From positions 1-6,352 of the forward strand of contig PFXB01000108.1 in the NCBI GenBank assembly GCA_002791435.1: 6,352 nt of DNA, given 5' to 3'. Below, one piece after another: positions 1 to 6,222 of this stretch. The DNA is from a candidate division WWE3 bacterium CG_4_9_14_3_um_filter_43_9. Lineage in GTDB: Bacteria > Patescibacteriota > CPR3 > GCA-002780085. Below the pieces are notes generated by a model that saw only the letters and a program-made list of their open reading frames with translations, searched no databases and was not told the origin of the DNA. Numbering within the stretch: the stretch's first letter is position 1; each line of letters opens with the position of its first letter. The position numbers and the translations under genes are program-made.

Positions 1-84
1 ATTTGGTTTAGCGACAGATGAATAGCCTGGAATCAGTTTCTCTATAGTTTTAGTCGTAGGGTCAAAGCCAGTGTTTCGTTTCAT
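1..84 (-). CDS. Probable N-terminus of a partial hypothetical protein running off the left edge
   Basis: Reading the - strand leftward from an ATG at 84-82 gives 28 codons without a stop, beginning MKRNTGFDPTTKTIEKLIPG and still open at position 1. An in-frame ATG at 99-97 would add five residues; an in-frame TGA at 105-103 closes the frame upstream. No Shine-Dalgarno is visible before either ATG. The start codon lies inside the left arm of the 70-243 inverted repeat, so the element may have supplied or replaced the native start. Twenty-eight open codons is weak evidence, but the composition is protein-like and the direction matches the neighbouring gene. I do not recognise the family. Confidence 0.35.
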   Translation of the reverse strand, partial: MKRNTGFDPTTKTIEKLIPGYSSVAKPN

Positions 85-243
85 TGAAAAACATACCATT
101 TGTCATGCTGGATCCGCCAGTTGGCGGAGATAGCATCCAGCAAAGCGTCTCCAAAACGTCCAGATTAAATCGGGACTAGATCCTATCGCTCCGCTTAAAC
201 GGCGGGCTCCGGGATGACACGGGAATTAATGAAACGAGGCACT
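70..243. repeat. Composite inverted-repeat element with nested hairpins (MITE/REP-like)
   Basis: Outer arms at 70-87 and 226-243 are 15/18 identical as inverted repeats. As + strand RNA all 18 positions pair, three of them as G-U. Inside, TGTCAT (101-106) is inverted as ATGACA (214-219). Further inside lie GCTGGAT/ATCCAGC (107-113/135-141) enclosing the palindrome TCCGCCA-GT-TGGCGGA (113-128), a 9-bp hairpin with one mismatch (158-166/168-176), and a CCGCTTAAACGG near-palindrome (191-202). There is no open frame of note and no T-tract, so it is not a standard terminator. It resembles short non-autonomous palindromic elements with TGTCAT/ATGACA ends that are scattered in many bacterial genomes. 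Mobility is inferred, not shown. Confidence 0.65.
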
Positions 244-1843
244 AGACCAACTCTTTTTTCTTTTCTTTGAGGAAGTTTAACCAATCTTCGCCGATTCCAA
301 TCATTGTTTTTAATGGCGTTTCAATCAAAAAATCAAGAATAAAAATCACAAAATTAAAACGGACAAAAGTTAAAGAAAGCCAACGGCCAGCCCAAAGGAT
401 GGGAAGTGAGAAAAAATCAATCAAGAAAGTATAGACCTTTTCTTTGGATTCTTCTAAGATTAACTCGTGAGCCGAATTAGAGATACGGTAGCTAAAAAAG
501 CTGACCACACATAAGAAAAATAGAAACACGGCGGTACTTACAAGGCTGAATTTTAATTTCAACAGGATTAGACAGATTAGGCCGAAAGAAACGAAAAATG
601 TGGCTAGATATAATACGGGAAAAATTAAGCTCGAGAGTTTGGGAAATCGGGGTTTTTTGATTTGAGTGATGTTGTCCAGTTGGTCTTGTGAAGAAGAATA
701 GATGATTTCCTTGAGCTTTTTTAAAAGTAGTGAAGTGTTGCTTTCACCGGGAGTTTTAATCAAAAGACCGACTATAAACATTAAAGTCGGGGGAAAAAAG
801 AGATTGATTATTAAAGGACGAAAATTTAAAATTTTGGCGAGATATAAGTCGTAGGGAAATTCGAAAAGCAAAGCGATTACCATTTTGGTTAGAAAAACAT
901 AAATGATGCTTCTGGTGATTCCACGATCAACCTTGACTTTAATCTCTCGGTATTTAGTTTCAATGATTTCTTTGAAAACTCTCTCCAGCTGGAGCGGATT
1001 TTGAATGATAGTTTGGGCTTTTTCAGCATATTTTTCTACAAAGCCCTGAAGAATGAAGAAAGGAGCCACCTGTCTTTTGATGGTGTTTAGAAGTTTATCG
1101 TTTAAGGGATGCTTTATATAATGCTCAATTGTCCGCATTAGAGCGTCGAAGCTTTTAGCCACCTCGGCAATGATTGATGGATCATTTTTCTCCCAAGAAG
1201 GATAATAAAGTTTTAAAAGATTGTATCGCAAGGTTGCTCGATCGGATTTTAAGAGTGCGCGCAAGATGGCAATAAAAAGAAGAATTTCCTTATCCTCTTT
1301 TTTTATCCATTCGATTTCAAAGCGGGGGTTAAACCAAGAGTAAGTAAATTCTAAAATCGCGCCGGTTTTTTTTGATGAAACCAGCTGGCCGTCAATCTCG
1401 GTTGAAGCTAGAGATATTATCCAATCAAAGACCGTTGCAGAACTTTGGGTTTTCAGATGATAATTTTTCCTTTGTTCCAAGATCGAGAAATACTTTTGCA
1501 GAACTCGATCCGTTTTTTCAATCATTTCTTCAGTGACGTCTTTTAAATGTAAATAACGGCTCCAGATAAGTTCTCGAATCAACATGTAGGCCAAGTTTTC
1601 TGATGAGGATTTAAAAGTTAGTCTACGGCGTAAAATTCTTTCAATGGCCCAGCGACGTAAAAGATGTTCTTCCTGATATTCAAGCGCCGACCTGAATTTT
1701 TCATACAAGAAAGCAACCAGACTTGTAGCCCGGCTAACTTTTAAGGCTGGTTCCCTGGAAGGGACAGGGCGGATTTTTTGTTCTTCACTAAAAACCTCAA
1801 ATAATTTTTTAAGACGTGGATTAGGGTTTATATCAGTATTCAT
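242..1843 (-). CDS. Polytopic membrane protein of unknown function, 533 aa
   Basis: The family is not recognised. Residues 1 to about 300 are mostly soluble, charged and predicted helical, with many K, E and R residues and no catalytic motif I can name. The C-terminal part has hydrophobic segments at about 311-332, 342-362, 405-428, 433-452 and a long one at 471-505, ending in a lysine-rich cytoplasmic-type tail. A notable stretch at 310-325 (TRSIIYVFLTKMVIAL) is followed by FEFPYD. There is no signal peptide. I chose ATG at 1843 over the in-frame ATG at 1876 because a perfect TATAAT on the same strand (1862-1857) lies between them. That gives a leader of about seven bases with no Shine-Dalgarno. 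The stop codon (244-242) sits in the right arm of the 70-243 inverted repeat. The gene is transcribed alone, divergent from the rRNA methyltransferase gene. Confidence 0.85.
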   Translation of the reverse strand: MNTDINPNPRLKKLFEVFSEEQKIRPVPSREPALKVSRATSLVAFLYEKFRSALEYQEEHLLRRWAIERILRRRLTFKSSSENLAYMLIRELIWSRYLHLKDVTEEMIEKTDRVLQKYFSILEQRKNYHLKTQSSATVFDWIISLASTEIDGQLVSSKKTGAILEFTYSWFNPRFEIEWIKKEDKEILLFIAILRALLKSDRATLRYNLLKLYYPSWEKNDPSIIAEVAKSFDALMRTIEHYIKHPLNDKLLNTIKRQVAPFFILQGFVEKYAEKAQTIIQNPLQLERVFKEIIETKYREIKVKVDRGITRSIIYVFLTKMVIALLFEFPYDLYLAKILNFRPLIINLFFPPTLMFIVGLLIKTPGESNTSLLLKKLKEIIYSSSQDQLDNITQIKKPRFPKLSSLIFPVLYLATFFVSFGLICLILLKLKFSLVSTAVFLFFLCVVSFFSYRISNSAHELILEESKEKVYTFLIDFFSLPILWAGRWLSLTFVRFNFVIFILDFLIETPLKTMIGIGEDWLNFLKEKKKELV

Positions 1844-1856
1844 TTTAGTGGACTGA

Positions 1857-1862
1857 ATTATA
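1857..1862 (-). promoter_or_regulatory. -10 box of the 533-aa membrane protein gene
   Basis: TATAAT is perfect on the - strand and preceded by GAGG. No good -35 lies at 16-18 bp. Expected transcription start is near 1850, leaving a leader of about 7 nt before ATG 1843, so the message would be nearly leaderless. This position also argues against translation from 1876. Confidence 0.55.
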
Positions 1863-1920
1863 CCTCTTTTCCACAATTCGTGCGTAAGAGCCTGGCCGCA
1901 AAAAAGGCTGCAAAGAGATG

Positions 1921-1929
1921 TGGTAAACT
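1921..1929 (+). promoter_or_regulatory. Candidate extended -10 promoter of the rRNA methyltransferase gene
   Basis: TGGTAAACT fits a TGn-extended -10 with a moderately good hexamer (TAAACT). No -35 is recognisable. The start would fall near 1936, about 20 nt before ATG 1957, leaving room for the Shine-Dalgarno AAGGAG at 1945-1950. Confidence 0.4.
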
Positions 1930-1956
1930 TAGAGAAAATATTGTAAGGAGAAAAGG

Positions 1957-2694
1957 ATGAGTAACATACAAATTGAGGGGAAAAATCCGGTTTTGGAAGC
2001 CTTAAGAAGTCGTCGGCAGCCTGAGAAAATATACATCCTGGCTTCCCTTAAAAACGATGCCAGAATTGATGAAATCTTGTCCTTCGTGAAAGGATTGCGC
2101 ACCCCGTTTTTTTTAGTTGACCGTAAAACCCTTGATCATATTTCTAAAACCAATCTTCATCAAGGAGTCATCGGTTTTTTCACGAATTTACCGAGCCTGA
2201 GTTTACAAAATTTAGTTGAGAAACTAGGTTTAAAAATTTCTTCATCCTTTTTTGTACTTTTAACCGAGATTGAGTACGAGCAAAATCTGGGAGCAATGTT
2301 GCGAACCGCGGAAGCTGCCGGTGTTGCAGCGATTGTTATTCCTCCTTCCAGCAAAGGTGTTACTCCGGTGGTCGAGAGAGTGTCTATGGGAGCCGCCAGC
2401 CTAGTTCCGGTTATCTCCGAAAGCTTATTTCCGGCCCTCAAAATTTTTAAAAAGTGGGGATTTAAAATCATCGGACTGGATGAAAAAGCGCCAAAAAATT
2501 ATTACGATGAAGATTTAAGGGGGCCACTGGTTTTTGTGGTCGGCGGTGAGAGCAAGGGGATAACTTTTCCTGTCCGCAAACGTTGTGATGTTTTAGTAAA
2601 AATTCCGCAGAAAGGTAAAATATCCTCTTTGAATTTAAGCGTGGCTTGCGGAATCGTAGTCTTTGAAAAAATGCGGCAGGAGACGAAAAGGTGA
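1957..2694 (+). CDS. rlmB: SpoU/TrmH-family 23S rRNA (guanosine-2'-O)-methyltransferase, RlmB type
   Basis: This is a SPOUT-class, S-adenosylmethionine-dependent ribose 2'-O-methyltransferase. RlmB methylates G2251 in the 23S rRNA P-loop (E. coli numbering). The 245 residues match the usual RlmB length (E. coli 243). An N-terminal substrate-binding domain starts IEGKNPVLEAL (6-16) and ends near HQG (68-70). The SPOUT knot follows. Motif 1 is QNLGAMLRTAEAAG (109-122) with the key N110 and R116. Motif 2 is VVGGESKGI (194-202) with E198. Motif 3 is IPQKGKISSLNLSVACGI (216-233) with S224, N226 and S228. All the family's conserved residues are present, so it should be active. AAGGAG at 1945-1950 sits 6 nt before ATG 1957. 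The family is certain; the exact target base is inferred, since paralogues act on other rRNA or tRNA sites. Confidence 0.9.
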   Translation: MSNIQIEGKNPVLEALRSRRQPEKIYILASLKNDARIDEILSFVKGLRTPFFLVDRKTLDHISKTNLHQGVIGFFTNLPSLSLQNLVEKLGLKISSSFFVLLTEIEYEQNLGAMLRTAEAAGVAAIVIPPSSKGVTPVVERVSMGAASLVPVISESLFPALKIFKKWGFKIIGLDEKAPKNYYDEDLRGPLVFVVGGESKGITFPVRKRCDVLVKIPQKGKISSLNLSVACGIVVFEKMRQETKR

Positions 2695-2715
2695 CTTTCT
2701 TTTAAATTTCAGGTG

Positions 2716-2724
2716 TGATAGAAT
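2716..2724 (+). promoter_or_regulatory. Extended -10 promoter of the kinase-PspC-LiaF-like operon
   Basis: TGATAGAAT is a good TGn-extended -10 (hexamer TAGAAT, 2719-2724). No -35 is evident, which extended -10 promoters tolerate. Initiation is expected near 2731. That would leave the in-frame TTG at 2725 outside the message and supports a downstream start for the kinase. Confidence 0.5.
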
Positions 2725-2747
2725 TTGAACTCAAAAAACAAAATGTC

Positions 2748-2754
2748 GGAGGAG
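2748..2754 (+). promoter_or_regulatory. Ribosome binding site deciding the kinase start
   Basis: GGAGGAG lies 6 nt before ATG 2761. The alternative in-frame starts TTG 2725 and ATG 2743 have no comparable site, and 2743 would place this sequence inside the coding region. Confidence 0.7.
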
Positions 2755-2760
2755 AAAGCG

Positions 2761-3453
2761 ATGGAAACCGGTAAAACGCTAACCGAACTTACTGAGGAAC
2801 AAGTTAAAGAATGGATGGCAACTACCCAGAAGAAAGTTCAACAGAAAGAAATAAAAAGAGGACCAGTTATTACCATCTCACGCGAGTGGGGGTCGGGCGG
2901 CTCAAAAGTGGCCTATTTATTAAAAGACAAGTTCGGTAAACCGTGGCAGGTTTGGGATAAGGAAATTTTAGATGAGATTCAGAAAAATACCGAAGTTAAC
3001 CGCGAAGTCATAGAGTCTCTAGACGAAAAATCAAAATCAGCTTTTGAAAATTTTGTGGATAACATCTTTGCCGGTACGGGACGTTATTTTGGAATCGATG
3101 ACTATCGGGTGAATCTAGTGAAAGTTATCTCCAGAATCGGCCATTTCGGCTATGCGGTGATTTTAGGCAGAGGCGCCAACTTTATTTTACCCGATGCCTT
3201 TCGCGTGAGGATCGTGGCTTCCCGCCGCAAACGCGTAGACGTTATGGAAAAATATGAAGAAGTTTCAGAATCCGAGGCGCTTCTTCTCATGAGAAGGTCA
3301 GATCACGAGCGGGAAGATTTTGTACAGCGTTATTTTAATTCAAATATCAATGATCCCTGGAATTACGACTTATGTGTTAAGACCAGCTATCTTTCACCGG
3401 AAGCAATTGCAGAGATGATTACTCTGGGAGTAAAAGAAAAATTTCAATTTTGA
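2761..3453 (+). CDS. Cytidylate-kinase-like family protein (P-loop nucleotide kinase)
   Basis: The 230 residues match the cytidylate-kinase-like family (Pfam Cytidylate_kin2). After a charged leader of about 33 residues, PVITISREWGSGG (35-47) is the family's P-loop variant. WDKEIL (65-70) corresponds to the usual Y/F-D-K-E element. VILGRGANFIL (133-143) matches the family's VIxGRGANxIL. A basic stretch RRKRVDVM (155-162) and an arginine-rich lid-like segment LMRRSDHERE (177-186) follow. The C-terminus has the family signature DP-x-NYDL-x-x-KTSYLS (198-212). Family members are annotated as putative nucleoside monophosphate kinases, but the substrate is usually untested and CMP use is not shown here. 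I placed the start at 2761 because of GGAGGAG at 2748-2754 and the upstream -10 element. It is first gene of an operon with the PspC gene, 20 bp apart. Confidence 0.85.
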   Translation: METGKTLTELTEEQVKEWMATTQKKVQQKEIKRGPVITISREWGSGGSKVAYLLKDKFGKPWQVWDKEILDEIQKNTEVNREVIESLDEKSKSAFENFVDNIFAGTGRYFGIDDYRVNLVKVISRIGHFGYAVILGRGANFILPDAFRVRIVASRRKRVDVMEKYEEVSESEALLLMRRSDHEREDFVQRYFNSNINDPWNYDLCVKTSYLSPEAIAEMITLGVKEKFQF

Positions 3454-3460
3454 GATCATT

Positions 3461-3467
3461 AAGGAGG
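3461..3467 (+). promoter_or_regulatory. Strong ribosome binding site of the PspC gene
   Basis: AAGGAGG lies 6 nt before ATG 3474. It rules out the overlapping TTG at 3450 as the start and suggests efficient independent initiation in the operon message. Confidence 0.75.
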
Positions 3468-3473
3468 ATATTA

Positions 3474-3917
3474 ATGGAAAACTCGGAGCCCAAAAAACTT
3501 ACCCGCTCGGTCAAAGACAGAATAATCGCCGGAGTTTGCGGCGGAATAGCTGAATATCTTGAAATTGACCCCATCGTTATCCGCATTTTATTCATCATTC
3601 TTTTTTTTGCAGGAGGATCTTCACTTTTAGCCTATATTATTTTGTGGATTGTAATTCCGGAGTCTGTCGAGAAAAATACAAAGCAGGAATCGGCTCAAAA
3701 AAACGAATCCAAAGAGGCGGATCAGTCCCAACGGGTAGACATTATGGCTACGGAAAGCGAGCACCGTTCGAGGTCAGTTTTTGGTCTTATTATTATTTTA
3801 ATAGGCATCATTTTTCTTTTGGATAGCTTTAAGCTTTTTGCGATTACCTATTGGTTTAGATTGTGGCCGGTTTTCCTGATCGTGTTGGGTGCGGCACTGT
3901 TGTTCAAAAGGAGATAA
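3474..3917 (+). CDS. PspC-domain membrane protein with a C-terminal LiaF-type membrane module
   Basis: The protein has 147 residues. A canonical PspC domain occupies about 8-64: LTRSVKDRIIAGVCGGIAEY (9-28), then an IDPIVIR turn and a membrane segment ending WIVIPE (58-63). A charged, Q/E/K-rich linker (65-100) follows. Two short membrane segments (about 102-118 and 127-143) come next, with a central RLWPVFLIVLGAALLF and a terminal KRR. In proteobacteria PspC is an inner-membrane component of the phage-shock envelope-stress response; in Firmicutes and other phyla, PspC domains occur in assorted envelope proteins. No PspA gene is visible here, so a classical Psp role is not established. The start at 3474 follows AAGGAGG. 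It sits 20 bp after the kinase and 3 bp before the LiaF-like gene, so co-translation is likely. Confidence 0.88.
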   Translation: MENSEPKKLTRSVKDRIIAGVCGGIAEYLEIDPIVIRILFIILFFAGGSSLLAYIILWIVIPESVEKNTKQESAQKNESKEADQSQRVDIMATESEHRSRSVFGLIIILIGIIFLLDSFKLFAITYWFRLWPVFLIVLGAALLFKRR

Positions 3918-3920
3918 TCG

Positions 3921-5177
3921 ATGGCGGACAAAAAGACCGCAAATATCGAAAAAACATTAAAAAATGACGATGAAAAAATGATAAGGGAGGTGGTGAAGGA
4001 ATCAGGAGAAGTTTTAACTGACACGAAAAGGGGCCCTAGCGGGTTAGAAGAGATTAGTATAAAAGGCGAAAGAAGGGGAATCAGTTTAATTTGGCCCTTT
4101 ATTTTGATAAGCGCCGGATTCATTCTGCTTTTTAATTACTTTAACATTTTGCCTTGGAGTGTTTGGGGTGTCGCTTGGCGCTTTTGGCCGGTGATTTTGA
4201 TTCTTGGCGGTTTTGAAATCTTCTTAAGAAAAACGATTTGGCATGCCTTTTTTCAGATTTTGGGCGGAGCGGTAGTTATAATTTTGGCCAGCATTTTTAT
4301 TTTAGGTTTGTATTTTCAATTCCGGCAAGAAAAAGTTAGCGAGAGTCCTTTTAATTTTTTACAATTGTTCTATCAGATAACCGGGCCTTTGGAGGAAAAA
4401 ACTAAAGAGCTAACAGTTTCTCAAAATGAATACAGTAATCTTGAAAAAATAAACCTTGAGGTCAAACTTGGATCTCAAGAATTAAACCTGAGTACGGATA
4501 ACTCTGATGATTTATTCTATTCAAAAGCAGTTTACAATACCTCGAATTTTGAACCTACATTGACCAAAAGTCAGGTCGGAAAAGATCTATTTTTAATTTA
4601 TGAAACTCAAGAAAACCAAATTTCATTTTTCAATGTTAAAGGCGAGCATGAAATTAAACTTAGTCAGGCCGAATTGCTAACCGATCTCACCATAGGATTA
4701 GATTCGGGGAAAGGCAATCTTAATTGTGAAAATCTCAATTTAGAAAAGGCAACTTTGACGATCGGAAGTGGAGAGCTTGAGGCTGATTTTGGAAGCCAAA
4801 AAATGGAAAAGGTCCAAACGGTTGAAGCGACTGTCGGGTCGGGCAAACTGGAACTTAAAAATCTAAGCTCCATTGCTTCGTCACATCTCAATGTTGATGT
4901 CGGGTCAGGGCGATCCACTTTAAGCTTCGGAGGAGAGATAGACAAGGGGGATTTTTTAGTAACTGTCAACGTGGGCTCAGGAAAAATCTTAATCGAAATA
5001 CCCGAAGATATCGGGATTAAAGTTTCTTACAAAATCGGTTCAGGCAACTTAACCGTTGGAGATTTGAAAACGAGCGATGATGGAGTTTATACTTCACCAA
5101 ATTATACCGACGCCGAAAGCAAAATCAATTTGGATTTGGTTGTTGGTTCAGGTTCAGTTGAAGTTGCCACCCTTTGA
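3921..5177 (+). CDS. LiaF-like membrane protein with C-terminal GSG-repeat beta domain (toast-rack/DUF4097-like)
   Basis: The protein has 418 residues. Residues 1-50 are a charged cytoplasmic-type tail. Three membrane segments follow (about 54-74, 86-102, 108-132), the first two forming a LiaF/DUF5668-like pair with WRFWPVILILGGFEIFLRK (86-104). From about 165 on the protein is predicted beta-rich and probably outside the membrane. It carries a periodic GSG motif at 282, 306, 328, 352, 373 and 409, mostly 21-24 residues apart, each preceded by a hydrophobic residue. This is the look of toast-rack or DUF4097 beta-solenoid domains. LiaF proteins repress a cell-envelope-stress histidine kinase in Firmicutes, but no LiaRS pair is in view, so sensing is inferred. 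ATG 3921 follows AAAAGGAG at 7 nt. It is the last gene of the operon, ending 43 bp from the convergent PIG-L gene. Confidence 0.82.
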   Translation: MADKKTANIEKTLKNDDEKMIREVVKESGEVLTDTKRGPSGLEEISIKGERRGISLIWPFILISAGFILLFNYFNILPWSVWGVAWRFWPVILILGGFEIFLRKTIWHAFFQILGGAVVIILASIFILGLYFQFRQEKVSESPFNFLQLFYQITGPLEEKTKELTVSQNEYSNLEKINLEVKLGSQELNLSTDNSDDLFYSKAVYNTSNFEPTLTKSQVGKDLFLIYETQENQISFFNVKGEHEIKLSQAELLTDLTIGLDSGKGNLNCENLNLEKATLTIGSGELEADFGSQKMEKVQTVEATVGSGKLELKNLSSIASSHLNVDVGSGRSTLSFGGEIDKGDFLVTVNVGSGKILIEIPEDIGIKVSYKIGSGNLTVGDLKTSDDGVYTSPNYTDAESKINLDLVVGSGSVEVATL

Positions 5178-5220
5178 TGAATTAGTAGGAATTACTTCTG
5201 CCCGAGACCGGTTGAAGTTT

Positions 5221-5955
5221 TCAGATGTTTTCGAACAAATCGATTTCCTTCAAAGCCCTTCGCGATACTGCCGGCTCAGCCAGATGAAAAAATTCAAAGT
5301 GATGCTGGGTGCATTTTAACTTGGCGATCAATCTTTTCATTTCAGAGTTGGGATTCTTTTGGCTGTGCATGGCTTTCAAATGTGTTTGAAAGTAAGGTTT
5401 GACGTCAATGACTGCAGTGATTTTTTCATCGGGCATACTTTCAATCTCTAGTTCAAACCTCTTCTGGATTGGTTCAGGGACGATAAAATGATAGAGTTTT
5501 GAGGCTGGGTACGGCTTCAAACTTATTTCCAGGCTGTTTAATTCATTTTGATCGGCGCTTTTTTGAAAGGCCTGAGAGACGGCAACGGCAACCGCCAGAT
5601 GGTCTAAATTTTTAGACAGACCGGCCGGATCAAGCGTGACGATGATCTGCGGCTTGATCTTCAATATTTTCAGGACAATTTCGCGGGTGAGTTTTGCTAA
5701 CATCACCTGTGAGAGGGCGTTGGTTTGAAAATCTAAAAAGTGCAGTTTAGAAATACCGATTATGGAGGCGGCTTTCTCAATTTCTTCTTTTTCCCAAAAG
5801 CCAAAATGGCCATCGGTTTGGGTGTTATCAACTTTCTCAACGGCGATCAAAAGGTGGACGTCAACCTTTTGGCGGGCATATTTAACCAAAGTGCCTGTTG
5901 GTCCAAAAGCCAGATCATCTCCATGCGCCAAAATCGTGAGTATTCTTTTTTTCAT
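5221..5955 (-). CDS. PIG-L family deacetylase-like protein with altered motif residues
   Basis: The 244 residues match the PIG-L/LmbE zinc-dependent N-deacetylase fold, whose members act on N-acetylglucosamine-type substrates (for example MshB, BshB). The N-terminus ILTILAHGDDLAFGPTGTLV (5-24) matches the AHPDDE region. H11, D13 and D14 (zinc ligands and base) are kept, but the P is G12 and the E is L15. The second motif DPAGLSKNLDHLAVA (109-123) keeps zinc ligand H119, while the first His of the usual HPDH is N116. LKAMHSQ (193-199) matches the family's late His-Ser-Gln element. Zinc binding is plausible; activity and substrate are uncertain. ATG 5955 is preceded by AAAGGGTGG, a weak Shine-Dalgarno, with a TATAAT at 5995-5990. 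It is a single gene convergent with the LiaF-like gene; no terminator is visible in the 43-bp gap. Confidence 0.85.
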   Translation of the reverse strand: MKKRILTILAHGDDLAFGPTGTLVKYARQKVDVHLLIAVEKVDNTQTDGHFGFWEKEEIEKAASIIGISKLHFLDFQTNALSQVMLAKLTREIVLKILKIKPQIIVTLDPAGLSKNLDHLAVAVAVSQAFQKSADQNELNSLEISLKPYPASKLYHFIVPEPIQKRFELEIESMPDEKITAVIDVKPYFQTHLKAMHSQKNPNSEMKRLIAKLKCTQHHFEFFHLAEPAVSRRALKEIDLFENI

Positions 5956-5989
5956 AAGCCACCCTTTCTGTCTCCAACTTGCTACAATT

Positions 5990-5995
5990 ATTATA
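5990..5995 (-). promoter_or_regulatory. -10 box of the PIG-L gene
   Basis: TATAAT on the - strand, preceded by GAGTA. Start expected near 5983, giving a leader of about 28 nt. The -35 position (about 6013-6018) shows no consensus and falls inside the hairpin at 6010-6031. Confidence 0.5.
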
Positions 5996-6009
5996 TACTC
6001 AAATTATTG

Positions 6010-6031
6010 CAGTCGCGCCAGAGGCGGACTG
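6010..6031. repeat. GC-rich hairpin over the PIG-L -35 region
   Basis: CAGTC-(G)-CGCC pairs with GGCG-GACTG around an AGA loop, with one bulged base. It shares the CGCC/GGCG core of the palindromes at 113-128 and 6059-6072. Confidence 0.55.
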
Positions 6032-6058
6032 TTTTAGGCATATATTCACCAACTTTCA

Positions 6059-6072
6059 CCCGCCAAGGCGGG
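6059..6072. repeat. Perfect 6-bp palindrome CCCGCC-AA-GGCGGG
   Basis: Two perfect 6-bp arms around AA. There is no T-tract on either side (ATAAAATATAC to the right), so it is not a good terminator. It is similar to the other CCGCC/GGCGG palindromes in the window. Confidence 0.55.
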
Positions 6073-6096
6073 ATAAAATATACTAATTATAGCAGG

Positions 6097-6220
6097 AATG
6101 AGGAAAGATTTTATGGATTTTTACCAGAAGCCACCTTAACGATCACCGAGTTTAATGTCGTTTTGGCTGTTGATCGGGGTCCGTTTGGCAGAGGGGGTTT
6201 TGAGAGTAATGAGGAAAGAT
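6097..6220. repeat. 13-bp direct repeat AATGAGGAAAGAT, two copies
   Basis: Exact copies at 6097-6109 and 6208-6220, 111 bp apart and therefore in the same reading phase. Each contains an ATG followed by AGGAAAGAT. The first frame stops after 13 codons. Function unknown. Confidence 0.6.
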
Positions 6221-6222
6221 CT

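Noticed and set aside
2..25. Possible + strand C-terminus FGLATDE followed by TAG at the left edge
   Set aside because: Only seven codons, and it conflicts with the longer open - strand frame at 1-84.
2160..2471. - strand frame of 103 codons
   Set aside because: Lies wholly antisense within the methyltransferase gene, which has intact family motifs.
4664..4969. - strand frame of 101 codons
   Set aside because: Antisense to the GSG-repeat domain; its serine/proline-rich composition mirrors the repeat on the other strand.
5178..5220. Bidirectional terminator between the convergent genes
   Set aside because: No stem with adjacent T-tract found in the 43-bp gap.
6097..6220. GAGGAAAGA motifs resembling the 5' conserved region of RNase P RNA
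   Set aside because: The match stops after GAGGAAAG, and no matching 3' conserved region or P4 partner is seen.
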